Assembly: GCA_003952965.2 (NCBI GenBank)
Contig: CM025852.1
Coordinates: 11,179,369 to 11,243,368, forward strand
Direction of reading: 5' to 3'
Length of the DNA: 64,000 bases
Source of the DNA: Morella rubra
Taxonomy: Eukaryota; Streptophyta; Magnoliopsida; Fagales; Myricaceae
Shown here: piece by piece, positions 1 through 11,221 of the stretch
Layout: every line of letters starts with the position of its first letter
Position numbering within the stretch: position 1 is the stretch's first letter
Notes under the pieces: generated by a model
What the model was told of the DNA's origin: nothing
The model's database searches: none
The model's input: the letters and a program-made list of their open reading frames with translations, nothing else
Position numbers and translations under genes: made by a program

Positions 1-1007
1 TGACACCGAGATTATAAGTAATTGAACTTGAACTTAGAACAACCTTCATCTAAAATCAAAGTATATCTAATATGTGATTGGCTAAAAGAAAGTGGATTAG
101 TTTTGCAAAGAGAGATAGAGCAAGAAAAGAAAGAGAGGAAGAGAAAATTTTTGAGAGAGAATTGAGGAGATAGAGTATCATGTATAAATTTAGGCTAAAA
201 TAGGAGATTTGAGATTAATTTACCATTACATATTTAAGAAAAAAAGTAATAAAATCTAATTTAGCCGTTTTTCTCACCGTTGCTAAATTGTGCAACTGCT
301 TTCGTTTTGTACACAAATACGTGTTGTTCTAAAACTATGAGAACAAAAGTAATCTGCAAACTTTCTTCAACCATTCTACTGTCAGGACGGCTAACTTTTT
401 CTTCTATCATGCATCTAAAACACAGTTTAAGTCTAATATTCGACTTTTGCTTTGTTTCAAGACTTTACAACAACGTTCGGTCTTTTATCATTTATTGCTT
501 TTCCTTTCCTTTACACCCACAGACAACGCACTTTATGTCAAAATAAATTTCTTTTCTTCCTTTTTTTTTTTTTTTTTTGGCTTTCCTTTCCTATCAACTT
601 CTTCTTCTTACTGGTTTGTTTTTTTCACCATGTTTAAGTGCCTTTGTATTTTCATTTTTTTTAATTTTTTCTAAGTTGTGGGGCCTCTTGCTCAAGGTGG
701 GGACTTCGGCAATTGCCCAAGTCTGCCTTACCCTAGAGCCAGCCTTTCGACTTATATTTAAAGAGCAAGATCAAAGTGTTTTCCTTGACTTTCAATTTTG
801 TAAGTTATACTCCTCTAGTTGTAAAATAAAATCAATTGTCCGTACCATTCAATTTGACCATTAAATCGGATGAAAGTTTATTGGACTGACCGAAATGCCA
901 CTCCAAAATAAAATTATTAAAAAATTATTAAAAAAAATTTAAAATAAATAATAATATATAACTAAATATTAAGACGTTCAATACTATTTTACTTTATTTT
1001 TTATTTA
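1..1007. other. AT-rich non-coding stretch
   Basis: No gene is supported here. Short open frames across 280-864 are low-complexity T-rich translations (F/L/S runs) with no family resemblance. The stretch contains a T-run near 558-578. The only recognisable content is a small dispersed repeat at 768-897, listed separately. Confidence 0.6.
768..897 (+). repeat. Small dispersed repeat, copy a of an inverted pair
   Basis: This stretch resembles the reverse complement of 4322-4447. Shared blocks include ATCAAAGTGT, TCAATT(G/A)TCC, CCATTAAAT/CCGTTAAAT, and GGACTGACCGAAATG versus GGATTGACTGAAATG. The two copies flank the Gypsy-type LTR fragment in opposite orientation. It is likely a MITE-like or other short repeat family; no terminal inverted repeat or target duplication could be fixed by eye. 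Confidence 0.45.
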
Positions 1008-4000
1008 TGTAACACCCCGACCCTATAAGTTTTATTAATTGTCTTAAATTAAGTAATTAAAGTATAAAATAATATTAATTGCTTTTATTAGTTTAAAAAT
1101 GTCAAAAATATCTAAAAATAGCTAATAAATGCCGACAAATCCTAGAAAAATTTCTCCTTATATTTTCTTTCAAATTCTTCATCCTAAAAATATATTTTGC
1201 TCTCTTTATTTAAAAAATTTCTAAGTAGGGACTTTTTGCATTAAAAATTAGAAAAATGCTTATATTTAATTCGTTTTGCCTATGTAACCTTTATAAACCT
1301 AAATTTTTTCAAACTTTTGGCTTATGATCTTTTTATTTTCCTAAAAGTGAAACCTATAGGACACCTCCTAACCAAATCGGGCACCTTAGAGCTAATTTCA
1401 GAAACCATTTTTTTTGCACCCTAATGGGCCTAAAAAATGAACCTAATTACACATAGGCTTGTAATTGAAGCCTATTGGGCCTCTCCAAAGCCCACCTTCG
1501 GCCCATCCCTCTTCCTAGGCCCAACCCACCTCATTTTGTCTCCCTAAAAACCGGCCAGCCCTTATAATGCACCCATTGGAATTTTTTTCTCATCATTAAT
1601 TATCATCATTATGTTGCACAAAACGATGAATTACATGGCTTGCTCTCATTGACTGCCGCCCATGCTCCCCAGTCCCCCTCCATTCCTTGTGTAGACCCCT
1701 TTAGCTAGTCCTAGACGCCATCATACCTAGTCTAGCTAATCCTAGAGACCTAAAGACTAATCCTAGTAGCTTAACCCTAGTTAGTGGTACTATAAATAGG
1801 AAGGTAGTGTGAGGGTTAGCCTCACTCCATATTCGGCCAAAGAGAGTGTTAGTAAGGGAGTTAGAGTGAGTTAGAGTGAAAGTTAGAGAAAGAAGCAAAG
1901 AAGCAAAGAAGGAAGGAGAAATTTGAAGAGAAAGGGAGAAGGTTGAAGTATCTCTTGATCTTGTCTCTTGAAGTTGTCATTTTTATCTTGATGCTAATAA
2001 AGCTGCTTCTTATAGGTCCTTGATACTCAAGAGGTCAGCAACTAACCAAGAATCCAAGAGGTAAGGGGTAGTTTTAATTTGGTGTTGTTAGTAGGCATAA
2101 TCATGTGATTAGGTTAGAAAAATGTTGAAAAGCATGCTAGGATAGGACTTGTAATCTTTTGAGATACTCATAACCTTGTTAGAGAGGAGATTAGGTTGAT
2201 TAAATGTTAGATTTAAAGAGATGATGGGAGGTTAGGTTAATAAATTTTCAAAAAGAGGACATTGTTGCTTAAATATTCTTAATTATGAGCATGCTAGGTT
2301 GAAATAATGTATTTCATATGACTTTGATGGTTGCTGGGTGTTTTGGGAGATTTTATAGAAAGCTTAAGTAAGATGTTCATGTGGAGGTTTACGTACAGAA
2401 ATGAAAAAAAATTAGAGAATTAGTTCATGTAGGGCTAGATTTGTTAATCTGTAAGGACAGCACACAAAAGCTATTATCGCGCATGGTTCAAAAGAAATTT
2501 TTTCGGCACCAAATTTGGAAGGCTAGTTCAGCACAGAGCCAGGAACCTATGGTCAAAAGGTTAGGTCATTCGGAGTTAAGGTGAGAGAGTTATTAGCATT
2601 TGAAAATAGGGGTAGAAATGAGATTTTTCACCAAACCGGGTCATTTCAAGCAAAAACGAATTGGGCTGACGTAGGTGGACTCTAGGACCCCTGGAACATA
2701 ATAAGGTATGGGCTTATATGCTAGCCCCAAGCTTGTGTCCTTATTGGACTAGAATGAGCTTAATTAGACTTGGTCATTTAAAGCCTATAAGTTATTGGAT
2801 TTGCCTTTGTTTAGAAATTGAAATTTTTACAAGATGCAACAATTAGCTTGCTGATTTAGAAAACTTTAAGTTGCTGAACTTGTCTTATTAAGGTTTCTTA
2901 CTCTTGCAATTTGAAATATAAAAGTTATCTTGTCACTTGTGAATATGTGATTAGTAAATGATAAATATGTGATTAGTGAATAGTGAACATGAAGTTAGTA
3001 AATGATATCAAACATGACTGTATACGAATGGATACATATGCATTGGATGAGTCATGTGCATCATTTCATGGATACGGAAATGAAAAAAGTGAAAAAGTAA
3101 TGATATGGGTGACGGTACAACTCATCAGAGGACGTGTAACCACCACTACTGGGTAGTAGATGGCCTCCTAAGCAGAAGACAATAGAAGAGCCTTTGCTTG
3201 GCATTCTGGTGCGATAGATAACACAAAATTATCCCGGTAGAAGGGGAGCAAGACGCACAACCCTGTCACTTAGGAATGAAACAATGAACACCAAAGGATG
3301 AAGGAAAGGTTTCACGATTCATGCATCTACGTCTCGTTATATGGTAATAACAACTGCTTTTGAGTTTTAAATACTACATCTAACTTATTAATTGTTTCCT
3401 GAATACGGTAAGTACAATATCCCTTTACTGTTCAAATAAATGCTTACTACGATCACATGCCCTTATTCCCCCCCCCCCCCCCCTCCATCTCTTACTGGGT
3501 CCTTAAGACACACCCCGCCTTTCTGTCTATTTTTGCATATTTATGATAAAATAGAAGATGGTGCTTTTTGAGTCTTACCTTTCCCACAAGCTCCCCACCC
3601 ACATCTTAGTTGTCCATGCTCATGTCTGGGTGACGATGAACCTGGAAGTGACCGTGGAGCACCAGCCATACATGGTCCCTAAGGACCCGCCCCCGAGCGT
3701 TGTTCCTATCCCCCTGTTTATTGCGGACTTCGTTAGACTAATCACCCTGGGCTTCCACCTGATTGACCTCACCTTGACGGATGATAAAGACTAGTTCCTT
3801 TTTTTTATGTTTATTTAGTTTTAAATTATGGTTTGTATATATTTATGTTTTTTGAACAATATAGGGTTAGAGATTAGATAGGCTCAAGTGAACTACTCAC
3901 TTCACAAATTTTGATAAATAGCAACCTAATTTTGTAAGGATCTAAGGATCCTCCCATACCCCTAACCCCACTACCCTTCTAATCGGATAAGTTGATCTAA

Positions 4001-4170
4001 TAAAGTTTCTTGTTCAAAATTTCTCATTTTTAATATATACAGTGTTTGCTTAAGTTTCTGACCTATAGTATTCATTCTTGTATACTTTAATGTTTCTTAA
4101 AGAATTTACAATTTTTCGCTGCTTATAAATTTTCTGTTGTTTTTTTTAATAACTCTTTGATTAGAAACTC
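1008..4170 (+). mobile_element. Ty3/Gypsy-type LTR fragment (fossil)
   Basis: It begins TGTAACACCCCGACCC at 1008, the usual start of long plant Gypsy (Del/Tekay-like) LTRs. A TATA-like CTATAAATAGG lies near 1790, and the motif TTACTGGGTCCTTAAGAC near 3490 matches TTACTGAGTC motifs in the solo LTR at 27870-31271. TTTTTCGCTGC near 4115 also matches sequence close to the end of that LTR. No internal gag-pol region follows, so it is a solo or truncated LTR. The right end is approximate. It is an old, broken copy. Confidence 0.5.
3468..3483 (+). repeat. 16-base C homopolymer
   Basis: An uninterrupted run of C inside the LTR fragment. Such runs are prone to length change and to sequencing error. 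Confidence 0.9.
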
Positions 4171-4321
4171 ACAAGGAACCCTACAATCATGAGGACTTGG
4201 AATAGATCGTGCCATAATCTCGCCATTATAGCACCTCTATTATTATAAAGAGAGCTTAGAGACTAATAGAGGCATAGGACGTGAAAAGTTATCTTTAATT
4301 TTTTTTTTTTTTTTTTCTTGA

Positions 4322-4447
4322 ACAGTCATTTCAGTCAATCCATGTAATTTTCGATATAATTTAACGGCCAAGAAAATGGATAATTGATTTTTTGGCAACT
4401 TGAAGGCATAATTAGAAAAATTGGAAGTTAATGAGACACTTTGATTT
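4322..4447 (-). repeat. Small dispersed repeat, copy b of an inverted pair
   Basis: The reverse complement of this stretch resembles 768-897 over about 125 bases, with scattered substitutions and small indels. Together the two copies bracket the LTR fragment. Confidence 0.45.
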
Positions 4448-4860
4448 TACCCCGTAATTATGGAGTGTACTGTGGTTTTTCTCAAAAACTATTTGTTTAG
4501 ATTTATAACATGTTTGCAAACCCAGAACTTTTAGAAAATTTTCAAGTTTTAAGAATTTTTAGATGCAAATATAATTTTTTTGTCTAGAAATTTTTAAGTT
4601 TTTTAGTTTTCTTACCAAAACAAGGCCCATAACAATTTTTGCTCTCTTTGTTTAATTCTGAAATTTATCAATTCTCTCCCTATGAAAATAAATATAAAAA
4701 AATTCAATTAAATTATTTCTCCCTTCACTTTTTTATCAACTCTCAGAAAACTCCAAATTATTCTAACATCTCTCAAACATACTTCAATATTTGTTAAGAT
4801 TTTTCACACTATTCAATAAAACTCCAATCTACTCGATTTTCACAACAACTCCAATATTCT

Positions 4861-5095
4861 CACTACAAAAAAAAGCACCTATAGCGGCGGTCGAAAACCG
4901 CCGCTATAGGTCCCAAAATCGCTACTATAGGCTATAGCAGCGGTTTTTTGGCGGCGGTCGAGACCGCCGCTATATCACTGTCGGCACAGTCTATAGCCGC
5001 GGTTATAGAGACCGCTGGTGAATACGTCGGTTCTATAGCGGCGGTCACACAACGGCGGCCGGACCGCTGTTATAGAGCCCAACCGCGCCATACAA
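4861..5095 (-). repeat. CACTA-1 terminal and subterminal repeats
   Basis: TIR CACTACAAAA is followed by alternating direct and inverted copies of a ~13-base GC-rich motif (ACCGCCGCTATAG and its complement) in otherwise AT-rich DNA. In En/Spm elements such subterminal arrays bind the element's own DNA-binding protein. That role is inferred here. Confidence 0.75.
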
Positions 5096-5274
5096 ATTTT
5101 GTTATAGATTTTAATTGATTAATGCAAACAAAGAAAAGTTTAATAAAACAAAATATATTTCATTATAAGCATGTCTTACAAGTTTTGCATCAAACAAAAA
5201 TAAGTGAAGGGCATTTTCTCAATAGTCTAAAAACTAACAAGTCATGACATTTAAATACAAATAACTATAAATTT

Positions 5275-6068
5275 AATCCTCTCCACCTTCAGCACCATCT
5301 GCTCCTGCACTTTCTGCGTCATCGACATTGTCTGCTATACAATATTGTAAAATTAACAAAGTAATGACATGAACAAAGATAAAAGAGCTTAGTACATACT
5401 TAAAATTAAATTAATGGCAGTATTCATTTATGTTTGTATCTTACCAACACTCATTTTCCGACTTGCATGAGATGATCTATGAATTGCTGGTGAAACGTGA
5501 TTGTTATTGGCAACATCTTGGTATTGACGTTGCTCCTACAACAGTTAAACAAACATTAATTAACTACGAAATATACATAAATAGAATCAATAGTAATACT
5601 TGAGGATAAGTAAATAAAACTTTTACCCAAGCTTGTGCCATCATTTGTATTGTAGATTTAAGCGATGCTACTTCAGACTCCAACATCTGAACTCTATTTT
5701 CCATAAATACTGCTCTCTCGTTACTAGAGGATGCAGGCGGACTGGATCTTACATTGGTGTTGGCAGGATGAGATGAAGGAGTTGGTCCTAATCCAACGCC
5801 GCGAATGCGACCATGTCGTTCTGGACCAATCACTTGTGCATATCGGTCAGATGGTGACCAACCGATGCTGCCATCCACTCTAAATTCGTTGGAAGTTTGT
5901 GAACTTCTGAATCGTTCAGTCCAATCTCTTCCATTCGCCTCTGAGAGAATACAACATACAATTAAATTTTGAATTAATATTCGCACATTCAAATCAAAAT
6001 TGATGTAATAATGACATACTATTTTCTCTGCTACGTCTGGATTTATTGGAGATCCGTCAGAATGCATA
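5275..6068 (-). pseudogene. 3' exons of a Ptta/En/Spm-type second gene
   Basis: Four minus-strand exons can be read with plausible splice sites: 6021-6068 (HSDGSPINPDVAEKI), 5627-5940 (begins ANGRDWTERF, ends MMAQAW before GT), 5445-5535 (EQRQYQDVANNN...) and 5275-5337, which ends in an acidic tail (ADNVDD...GGED) and a stop. The DGSPxN motif plus the coiled coil NRVQMLESEVASLKS are typical of the C-terminal half of the plant CACTA second protein (Transposase_24 type), a DNA-binding accessory of transposition. The gene's front is missing: the DGSPIN exon runs straight into a proline-rich translation of the G-rich tract, marking the deletion junction near 6070. Not functional as it stands. Confidence 0.65.
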
Positions 6069-6330
6069 TGGGCGGTGGGGGGGGCTGAAATTCGTGGAGG
6101 GGGCGCGGGGGAGCTGAAATTCGCGGAGAGGGCGTGGGGGGCTGAAATTCGCGGAGGGGGCAGGGGGGGCTGAAATTTGCGAAGGGGGCGGGGGGGGAGC
6201 TGAAATCGCGAGAGGGGGGGGGGAGGGGATTTGCAGTTCGAATTGGGGGGGGGGGCTGAAATCGCGAGAGGGGAGGGGGGGCTGAAATTTGCGAAGGGGG
6301 GAAGAAGGGGGGAAAACCTCAAAATTTACT
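6060..6330 (+). repeat. G-rich tract (C-rich on the gene strand)
   Basis: Runs of 4-10 G alternate with GCTGAAAT(T)CGCG modules. The same modules occur at 16620-17030 in CACTA-2, so the tract belongs to the 5' region of this CACTA family. The strand asymmetry and repeated G-runs give strong G-quadruplex potential. The proline-rich open frame across it is a by-product of composition. Confidence 0.75.
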
Positions 6331-6429
6331 GAAACGCGCGTTTCAGTATAAACTAACCGCCGCTATAGATTGCCTTAGCTGCGGTTTTCACAAAACCGTC
6401 GCTACATGTCGTCTATAGCGGCGGTCAGG

Positions 6430-7825
6430 GCCAGTGACATGCCAACAAGCCAAATAGAATCGGGCCGTCGTCCCATCAGGGCCAGAGGCCTGAGTGGGAT
6501 GCATAGTCTTCAAAACTGAAAAAATTTCAGCAGAGGAAAGGGTGACACAGAGCTGGACGTTCTCTTCAAGCGAAATGCACGGTTGGATTAATTCATCCAA
6601 ATCCACAAGGAAGGTGGGAGAGGAGGATGTAAACAACTCCTGGAAATACAACAATAAAGAAGAGCCAATAGAGGTCCGGCCCGATAACCACTCATTGGAA
6701 GGCGATTTCAGTCTAACCACAGAACTACGACTTCGACGAATGACCATTGACGCATTAAAGTACTTGGTGTTGAGGTCCCGCAACACCAACCACTGAATCC
6801 AAGACTTTTGCCTCTAGAAAATGTCATCACGCCAATGCAGTTCATCAAGTTCAGATGGAGATCATGGTGACGTTAAAGGTCACCAGCAGACAGAGAGAGA
6901 TCCTGAACATCAGCCAAAGCTGAGAAAACTCGCGAAATCGAAGATTGGATGTGCCCAAAACAAAGGTGATTCCAGCGTTTGAGGGCTACCTTCATGACTA
7001 TAAGTTTTTGGAAAAGAACGTAAGCAGAATTCCCAAAAAAGGATGACCCCCAAGCCTACTCAATCACCAAAAAACAAGAATGATCTCGAAGCCAAAACTC
7101 CTCAAACTTAAATTTTTTGGGGAGAGACGACGGAGAACCCCAAAGATCCAACAAAAGCGAAAGATGGTCAGATGGGGAGATAGGAAGGTAAGAGACGGTG
7201 GCGTTTGGAAAAGAGGTTTGCCAGTCCAAGGAAGCCACACCCCAGTCGAGCCTCTCTTTAATATGGGTAGACCTAGCATGCTCGTTACACCATGTGAATT
7301 GAGGTCCCGAAAACCCAAGATCCACAAGTCCATTAGCAATCAAGAAATGTCGGAAGCCACAAGAAGATGAGATCCGCGCAGGTTGACCACCACGTTTTTC
7401 AGAAGGGGAAAGCAGCTCGTTGAAATCACCAATGAACACACTAGGACCAATAAATTCAACAACCAAAGCTTGCAACTGAGGCAAAAACCGTAGCGGACAC
7501 TCCAAGTCGAGGGACCGTGAAAGAAGTCTAGCAAATCCAAACTAGGAGAAACACTAAGAAGGATAATATTGTTGGATATAAACAGAACCACCAAAGCAAT
7601 ATTGGGACGCCAACACACTGCCAAGCCACCCTTGAGACCCACAGGGGGACAAGAAACTAAAGAGGAGAAGCCAAGAGCACGAAAAGAATGAACCAAGGCA
7701 TCATCAGGTATCTTGGTCTCCATAAAAAAAGCAACACCCGGATCTTGTTGGTGGAGGATAGCCCATAGAGCTCGGATTGCCAGGCCAAGAGCAAGACCTC
7801 GGCAATTCCAAGAAAGGAGACTCAT
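6430..7825 (-). pseudogene. LINE-A ORF2: endonuclease and start of reverse transcriptase
   Basis: The frame opens MSLLSWNCRGLALG, the start of the apurinic-type endonuclease domain that nicks target DNA. FFMETK carries the catalytic Glu, GDFNELL the Asp/Asn pair, and SPSDHLSL the catalytic Asp-His, so the endonuclease motifs are all present. A frameshift near 7510 separates the first ~105 residues from the rest. After a poor stretch (6790-7055) the frame resumes as a pre-RT region (LRDLNTKYF... to ASGPDG) at 6789-6430. The YxDD core is absent because the element is cut at 6430. The ORF2 ATG overlaps the ORF1 stop as ATGA at 7822-7825. Confidence 0.75.
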
Positions 7826-7887
7826 TGATCCTGAGGGGAGACAGAAATAGGTCTGCCCCCAATACCTTTAAATTTTTGCCTTTACCC

Positions 7888-8231
7888 GAAGCTGAACGGT
7901 GACCATGGTTGTATTGACAGGATCTCTAGTGAAGACCACGACCTAGACTACCACGACTAGGAAGATAAAGGGCAAGAGGCGGCGCCAGTGACCGACCAGT
8001 GCGCTCCTAACACACCCCGAGCCTGTAACAGAAACATTACCGACCGATCAGGGCAGGCCGAAGCCGAACGGTGACCATGGTTGTATTGACAGGATCCCCA
8101 GTGAAGACCACGGCCTGGACTACGATGAATGGGAAGATAAGGGGCAAGAGGCGGCGCCGGTGACCGACCAGTGCGCTCCTAACACGCCTCGAGCGCGCAA
8201 TAGAAACATTACCGACCGATTAGGGCAGGCC
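7888..8231 (+). repeat. 172-bp tandem duplication
   Basis: Two copies start GAAGCTGAACGGTGACC at 7888 and GAAGCCGAACGGTGACC at 8060, a period of 172 bases. They differ by scattered substitutions, mainly C/T and G/A. Confidence 0.85.
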
Positions 8232-8420
8232 AACCGAACAGGGCAGGAAAAGCCGACAGATGAATCAAGGTCGACCAGGAAGACTGACCAACTAGGGCAG
8301 CCAAAGTAGGCTGACCGACCAAGGCCACCCAAGCAGACTGACTGACCAGGGCAGCCAAAGCAGACTAACCGACCAGTACCGCCCAGACAGACTGACCGAC
8401 CAGGGCAGCCAAATCATGCC
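8231..8420 (+). repeat. Degenerate ~30-bp minisatellite
   Basis: Repeated CTGACCGACCAGGGCAGCC / AAAGCAGA units follow directly on the 172-bp duplication. At least five degenerate units can be followed. Confidence 0.75.
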
Positions 8421-9159
8421 GACCGATCACTCAATGGACTAATCCAAGAGAGTCGGGTTGATACTACCAAGACCAAGATGGGCACCAATAATGATCAAGG
8501 CTTAGTCCATGTCATCCGGGCCGAAGTACTTGCACCTCGGCGTCTACACTTGTAGCTCGGGCGTTTACATTTTGACTGGAACAAAGGCGAGATGTATCTG
8601 GCAAAGTCCGGGAATCGTATCTTCTAGATTCGGGCGTTTCTCCGAAAGTCTAGAATATTATCTTTCCTTGTTTATGTTCGGTTTATTAGGCATGTTATAT
8701 CAAATCTACTTGATCGATGAGATTGACTCCTAAAGATCGGTGATTTGATTTAGATTTGATTTGATGTCCATTAGGGTTTGTAAGCACCTAAGGATGTCTA
8801 TATAAACACCTTTAGGTGCATTAGTGTTGGGCATCCAGAGAATATCAAGAATAGTGGAGTCTTGGAGAGCCTGAGTGCTTTTGGAGTCTTTTGGCCGAGC
8901 ATAGGCATGTTTATGCTAAGTCAGTGTCAGGGCCAATAACCTTGTCGCTTGGGATTCATTCTAAGCTAATAACCTAGTTTGGGTACCCGTTCTTGGGCTA
9001 ATTAACCCTTGATCGGGATTATCTTGTTTCTTGTGGTTCGAAGGACTAATAATCCTTAAACCACGTTTTCTTTTATCATAAACAATGAGGTATTTGTCAT
9101 TCTTGTGTGTTAGATCCTGTAAATTGCGCTCATGTGTTACTTTCATTGGTCGGGAGGAT

Positions 9160-9659
9160 CGTTGAGTTATTGAAGTAGATCAGGTGCGTGGAGAAATTGG
9201 TGCTTGTTTTGAAAGCCTTGACCGAGGTTCCTAACATGTATGGGCTTCTAGCAGTATTCAATTTTCGTTGGTGAAAAGTACTCGAAATCTTCCAAGAGGA
9301 AGGAGAGAAGTAAGAATGAGGCTTCACCCAGCTCGATAAAGGAAGGTCATCATCAGAAGGAGACGCAACCAAGCCTTTTGACTGCTTAGGATCAAGCGTT
9401 TCACAAAGCGCAACATCCTTAGCACGCAGGCGCTTTGGGGAGGAGGGCAAAGGTAAGTAGTAAAAGCTGCTTCGTTAGAAACTACGGCATCGAACCAGCG
9501 AGCACGCGAATTTGGTGAAAGAGAGGAAGTACTAGAAGGAGAGGATGGAGAACTGGGGATGACAAGGAGAGAAGGCATTGGCTCGATTGCAGCGAGGCTA
9601 ATAGTGGGCCAAAGAGGGTCACTCGGAGGGGAAAAAGGTGGGGTGGATATATCTGGGCT

Positions 9660-9699
<40 letters not shown>

Positions 9700-11021
9700 C
9701 GTTGGAGTGAGGCCTAGAGACGTAAGGGAGTAATAATCATTAAGGGATAGGGAGATATTAAGACCCAGGCCACTAGGTGAGGAAAGTGCGAAGGGGCCAG
9801 GTGTATGAAAAAAAGGTTGTGGGGTTGGGCTGAACCAAACAAAAGAGGCCGAACCGACCTAAGAGGCTGACCGAGAAAGCCCACAAGGGAGAGGCTAACA
9901 CCTGTGGTAACAAAAGCATCCAGAAGGTTCAATGTGGGAACCGTGGGCGATGGGAAAACCACACCCATCAAACCCAAAGGTCCTGACACAGATGGGGTGG
10001 CATTTAAAGAAAGTTGGTGGGGACGCGAGCCTCGGTTTAGACCCGTTTCAGATGGAACTAAAAAAGTGGAACGAGAGTGTGACTGAACTAAAACACCAAC
10101 CTGCATGGGGCGAATAGTGCCCGACCTCTCAGGAACTAAACTAGAGGCCACCGCTATAGCAAAAATATGAGAGGTAGTGGGAAGCAAAGGAGAACCATGG
10201 GGAGGAGCTAAAAGATCATCAATTCGAACAATAGAACTACCATCACGCCGAGGAGGGAAGGTTTTCATACATACGCCCAACTTTGCTTGAAAGGGGTGAG
10301 GCACCACAGAGGCACACTGGCTTAACAGATGATCAATACAACCACAATGATAACAGAGTCCCAAAAGACGTTCATACTTAAAAGAGATCTAGGTAACAGA
10401 GGCATTAGGAGGTTGAAAGAAGAAACCGAGCGAGAGAGGCAAATGCAGGTCCAACTCAACTTGAACACGCATGAAGTCAGAGCAGTCCTCAGGTTGATCC
10501 ACCGCCAGATCCACAGCAAGAACCTTCCCCAAATTTGCACCAATCTGGGTAGCATTACAAGATGACAACCTTTCCATGGGAAAACCATGAATCTAAAGCT
10601 AAAAAGATGCTCGAGAGAACTCTATAGAAGAGATGGTAGCATCTGGAGACCATTCCCGAAGTATCAAAAGAAAACCTTTGATATTCCAAGGGGATTGATC
10701 TAGCACATGGACCTTGTGATCTGGAGAACCAAAATGAAACAGAAAGGTATTCAGACCAGCATCCTTGATAGATAGCTCAAAAGCAAACTTCCACACAGAC
10801 CGGATGGCTTCATGAACCACAGGTTTAAACTGTATCTTTTTGGAAGCCAAGTGACCAACTAAGGAGATGAGAGCCTTATGTTCAGCTATGTCTGAGTCAA
10901 CTTCAAGTTGATGACTAACGTGATCCCAAGAAAGCATTTGGGCTTTGAGAATAATCAAATGGAGGTCAGGGTGGTTGGAATCCATGTGGGCCCGCGCCGC
11001 CAGACACAAGAAAAAATACAA
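9160..11021 (-). pseudogene. LINE-A ORF1: DUF4283 and CCHC zinc knuckle
   Basis: A nucleic-acid-binding ORF1 of a plant L1 LINE. The first part (MDSNHPDLHLIILKAQ... at about 10985-10599) is DUF4283-like, with SIKDAGLNTFLFHF and SPWNIKGFLLILREW. The next piece, about 10577-10390 (FMRVQVELDLHLPLSLGFF), is in another frame and ends at a stop. A knuckle CYHCGCIDHLLSQC (CX2CX4HX4C) follows at about 10355, then a Ser/Pro-rich tail to 9160. The C-terminus continues beyond the LTR-like insertion at 7888-7822. At least one frameshift and one stop break the frame. Confidence 0.75.
9664..9695 (+). repeat. (GA)n microsatellite
   Basis: About 16 uninterrupted GA units within the LINE-A ORF1 tail region. 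Confidence 0.9.
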
Positions 11022-11221
11022 AAGGTAGGTAGAAGAAAAAGGACAAAGAAAGGAGGAGGACGGAGGGGAGTAGGTAGAGAGGGGTGAAAAAAGAGGAGGA
11101 GAGAGACCAAAACGGGGAAAAAAGAGGGAACCAAAATCACGCTAAAGGAGGAGAGAGGGAAAAGAAGGAAAAAACATAAGTTTCAGAAATCTCTCCTAGA
11201 GAGCAGTTTTGGAAAAATGAA

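Larger units (their letters stand above)
4861..6426 (-). mobile_element. CACTA-1: internally deleted CACTA (En/Spm) element
   Basis: The 3' terminus is CACTACAAAAAAAAG at 4861, followed by dense subterminal copies of a GCGGCGGT / ACCGCCGCTATAG motif (4880-5095). The element reads on the minus strand: 3' end, the last exons of a Ptta/En/Spm-type gene (5275-6068), a G-rich tract (6060-6330), then part of a 5' subterminal region (6347-6426) that aligns with 17051-17132 of CACTA-2. The outermost ~200 bases of the 5' end are missing where LINE sequence starts. No matching 3 bp target duplication with 17333 was found, so this appears to be a separate copy from CACTA-2. It is non-autonomous because no transposase gene is present. 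Confidence 0.7.
7888..9150 (+). mobile_element. LTR-like insertion inside LINE-A ORF1 (fossil)
   Basis: This stretch interrupts LINE ORF1: the frame stops near 9160 and its last residues (IGGRPISVSPQDQ) resume at 7888. It has a TATA-like TCTATATAAACACC near 8798, then about 350 bases that look like an LTR leader. It starts with tandem repeats (7888-8420). No coding domain is visible, so a solo LTR or LTR fragment is the best guess. Ends and target duplication are not resolved, and the family is unknown. Confidence 0.4.
6430..11220 (-). mobile_element. LINE-A: L1-type LINE lacking its 3' half
   Basis: A minus-strand plant L1 LINE: 5' UTR to about 11220, ORF1 (11021 to 9160, continuing at 7888-7822) and ORF2 (from 7825). 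ORF2 ends abruptly at 6430 in the early reverse-transcriptase region, where it abuts CACTA-1. Most of the RT domain and the 3' UTR are absent. LINEs normally lose their 5' end on insertion, so the missing 3' end points to a later deletion or rearrangement. An LTR-like sequence splits ORF1 at about 7888-9150. Confidence 0.75.

Noticed and set aside
280-864. Overlapping plus-strand open frames of 60-95 residues
   Set aside because: Composition is dominated by Phe/Leu/Ser from T-rich DNA; no domain or conserved start.
5564-6322. 252-residue minus-strand protein starting MRFSPLLPPFANF
   Set aside because: The first half is a translation of the G-rich tract fused by deletion to CACTA exons; only the spliced exons at 5275-6068 are real coding remains.
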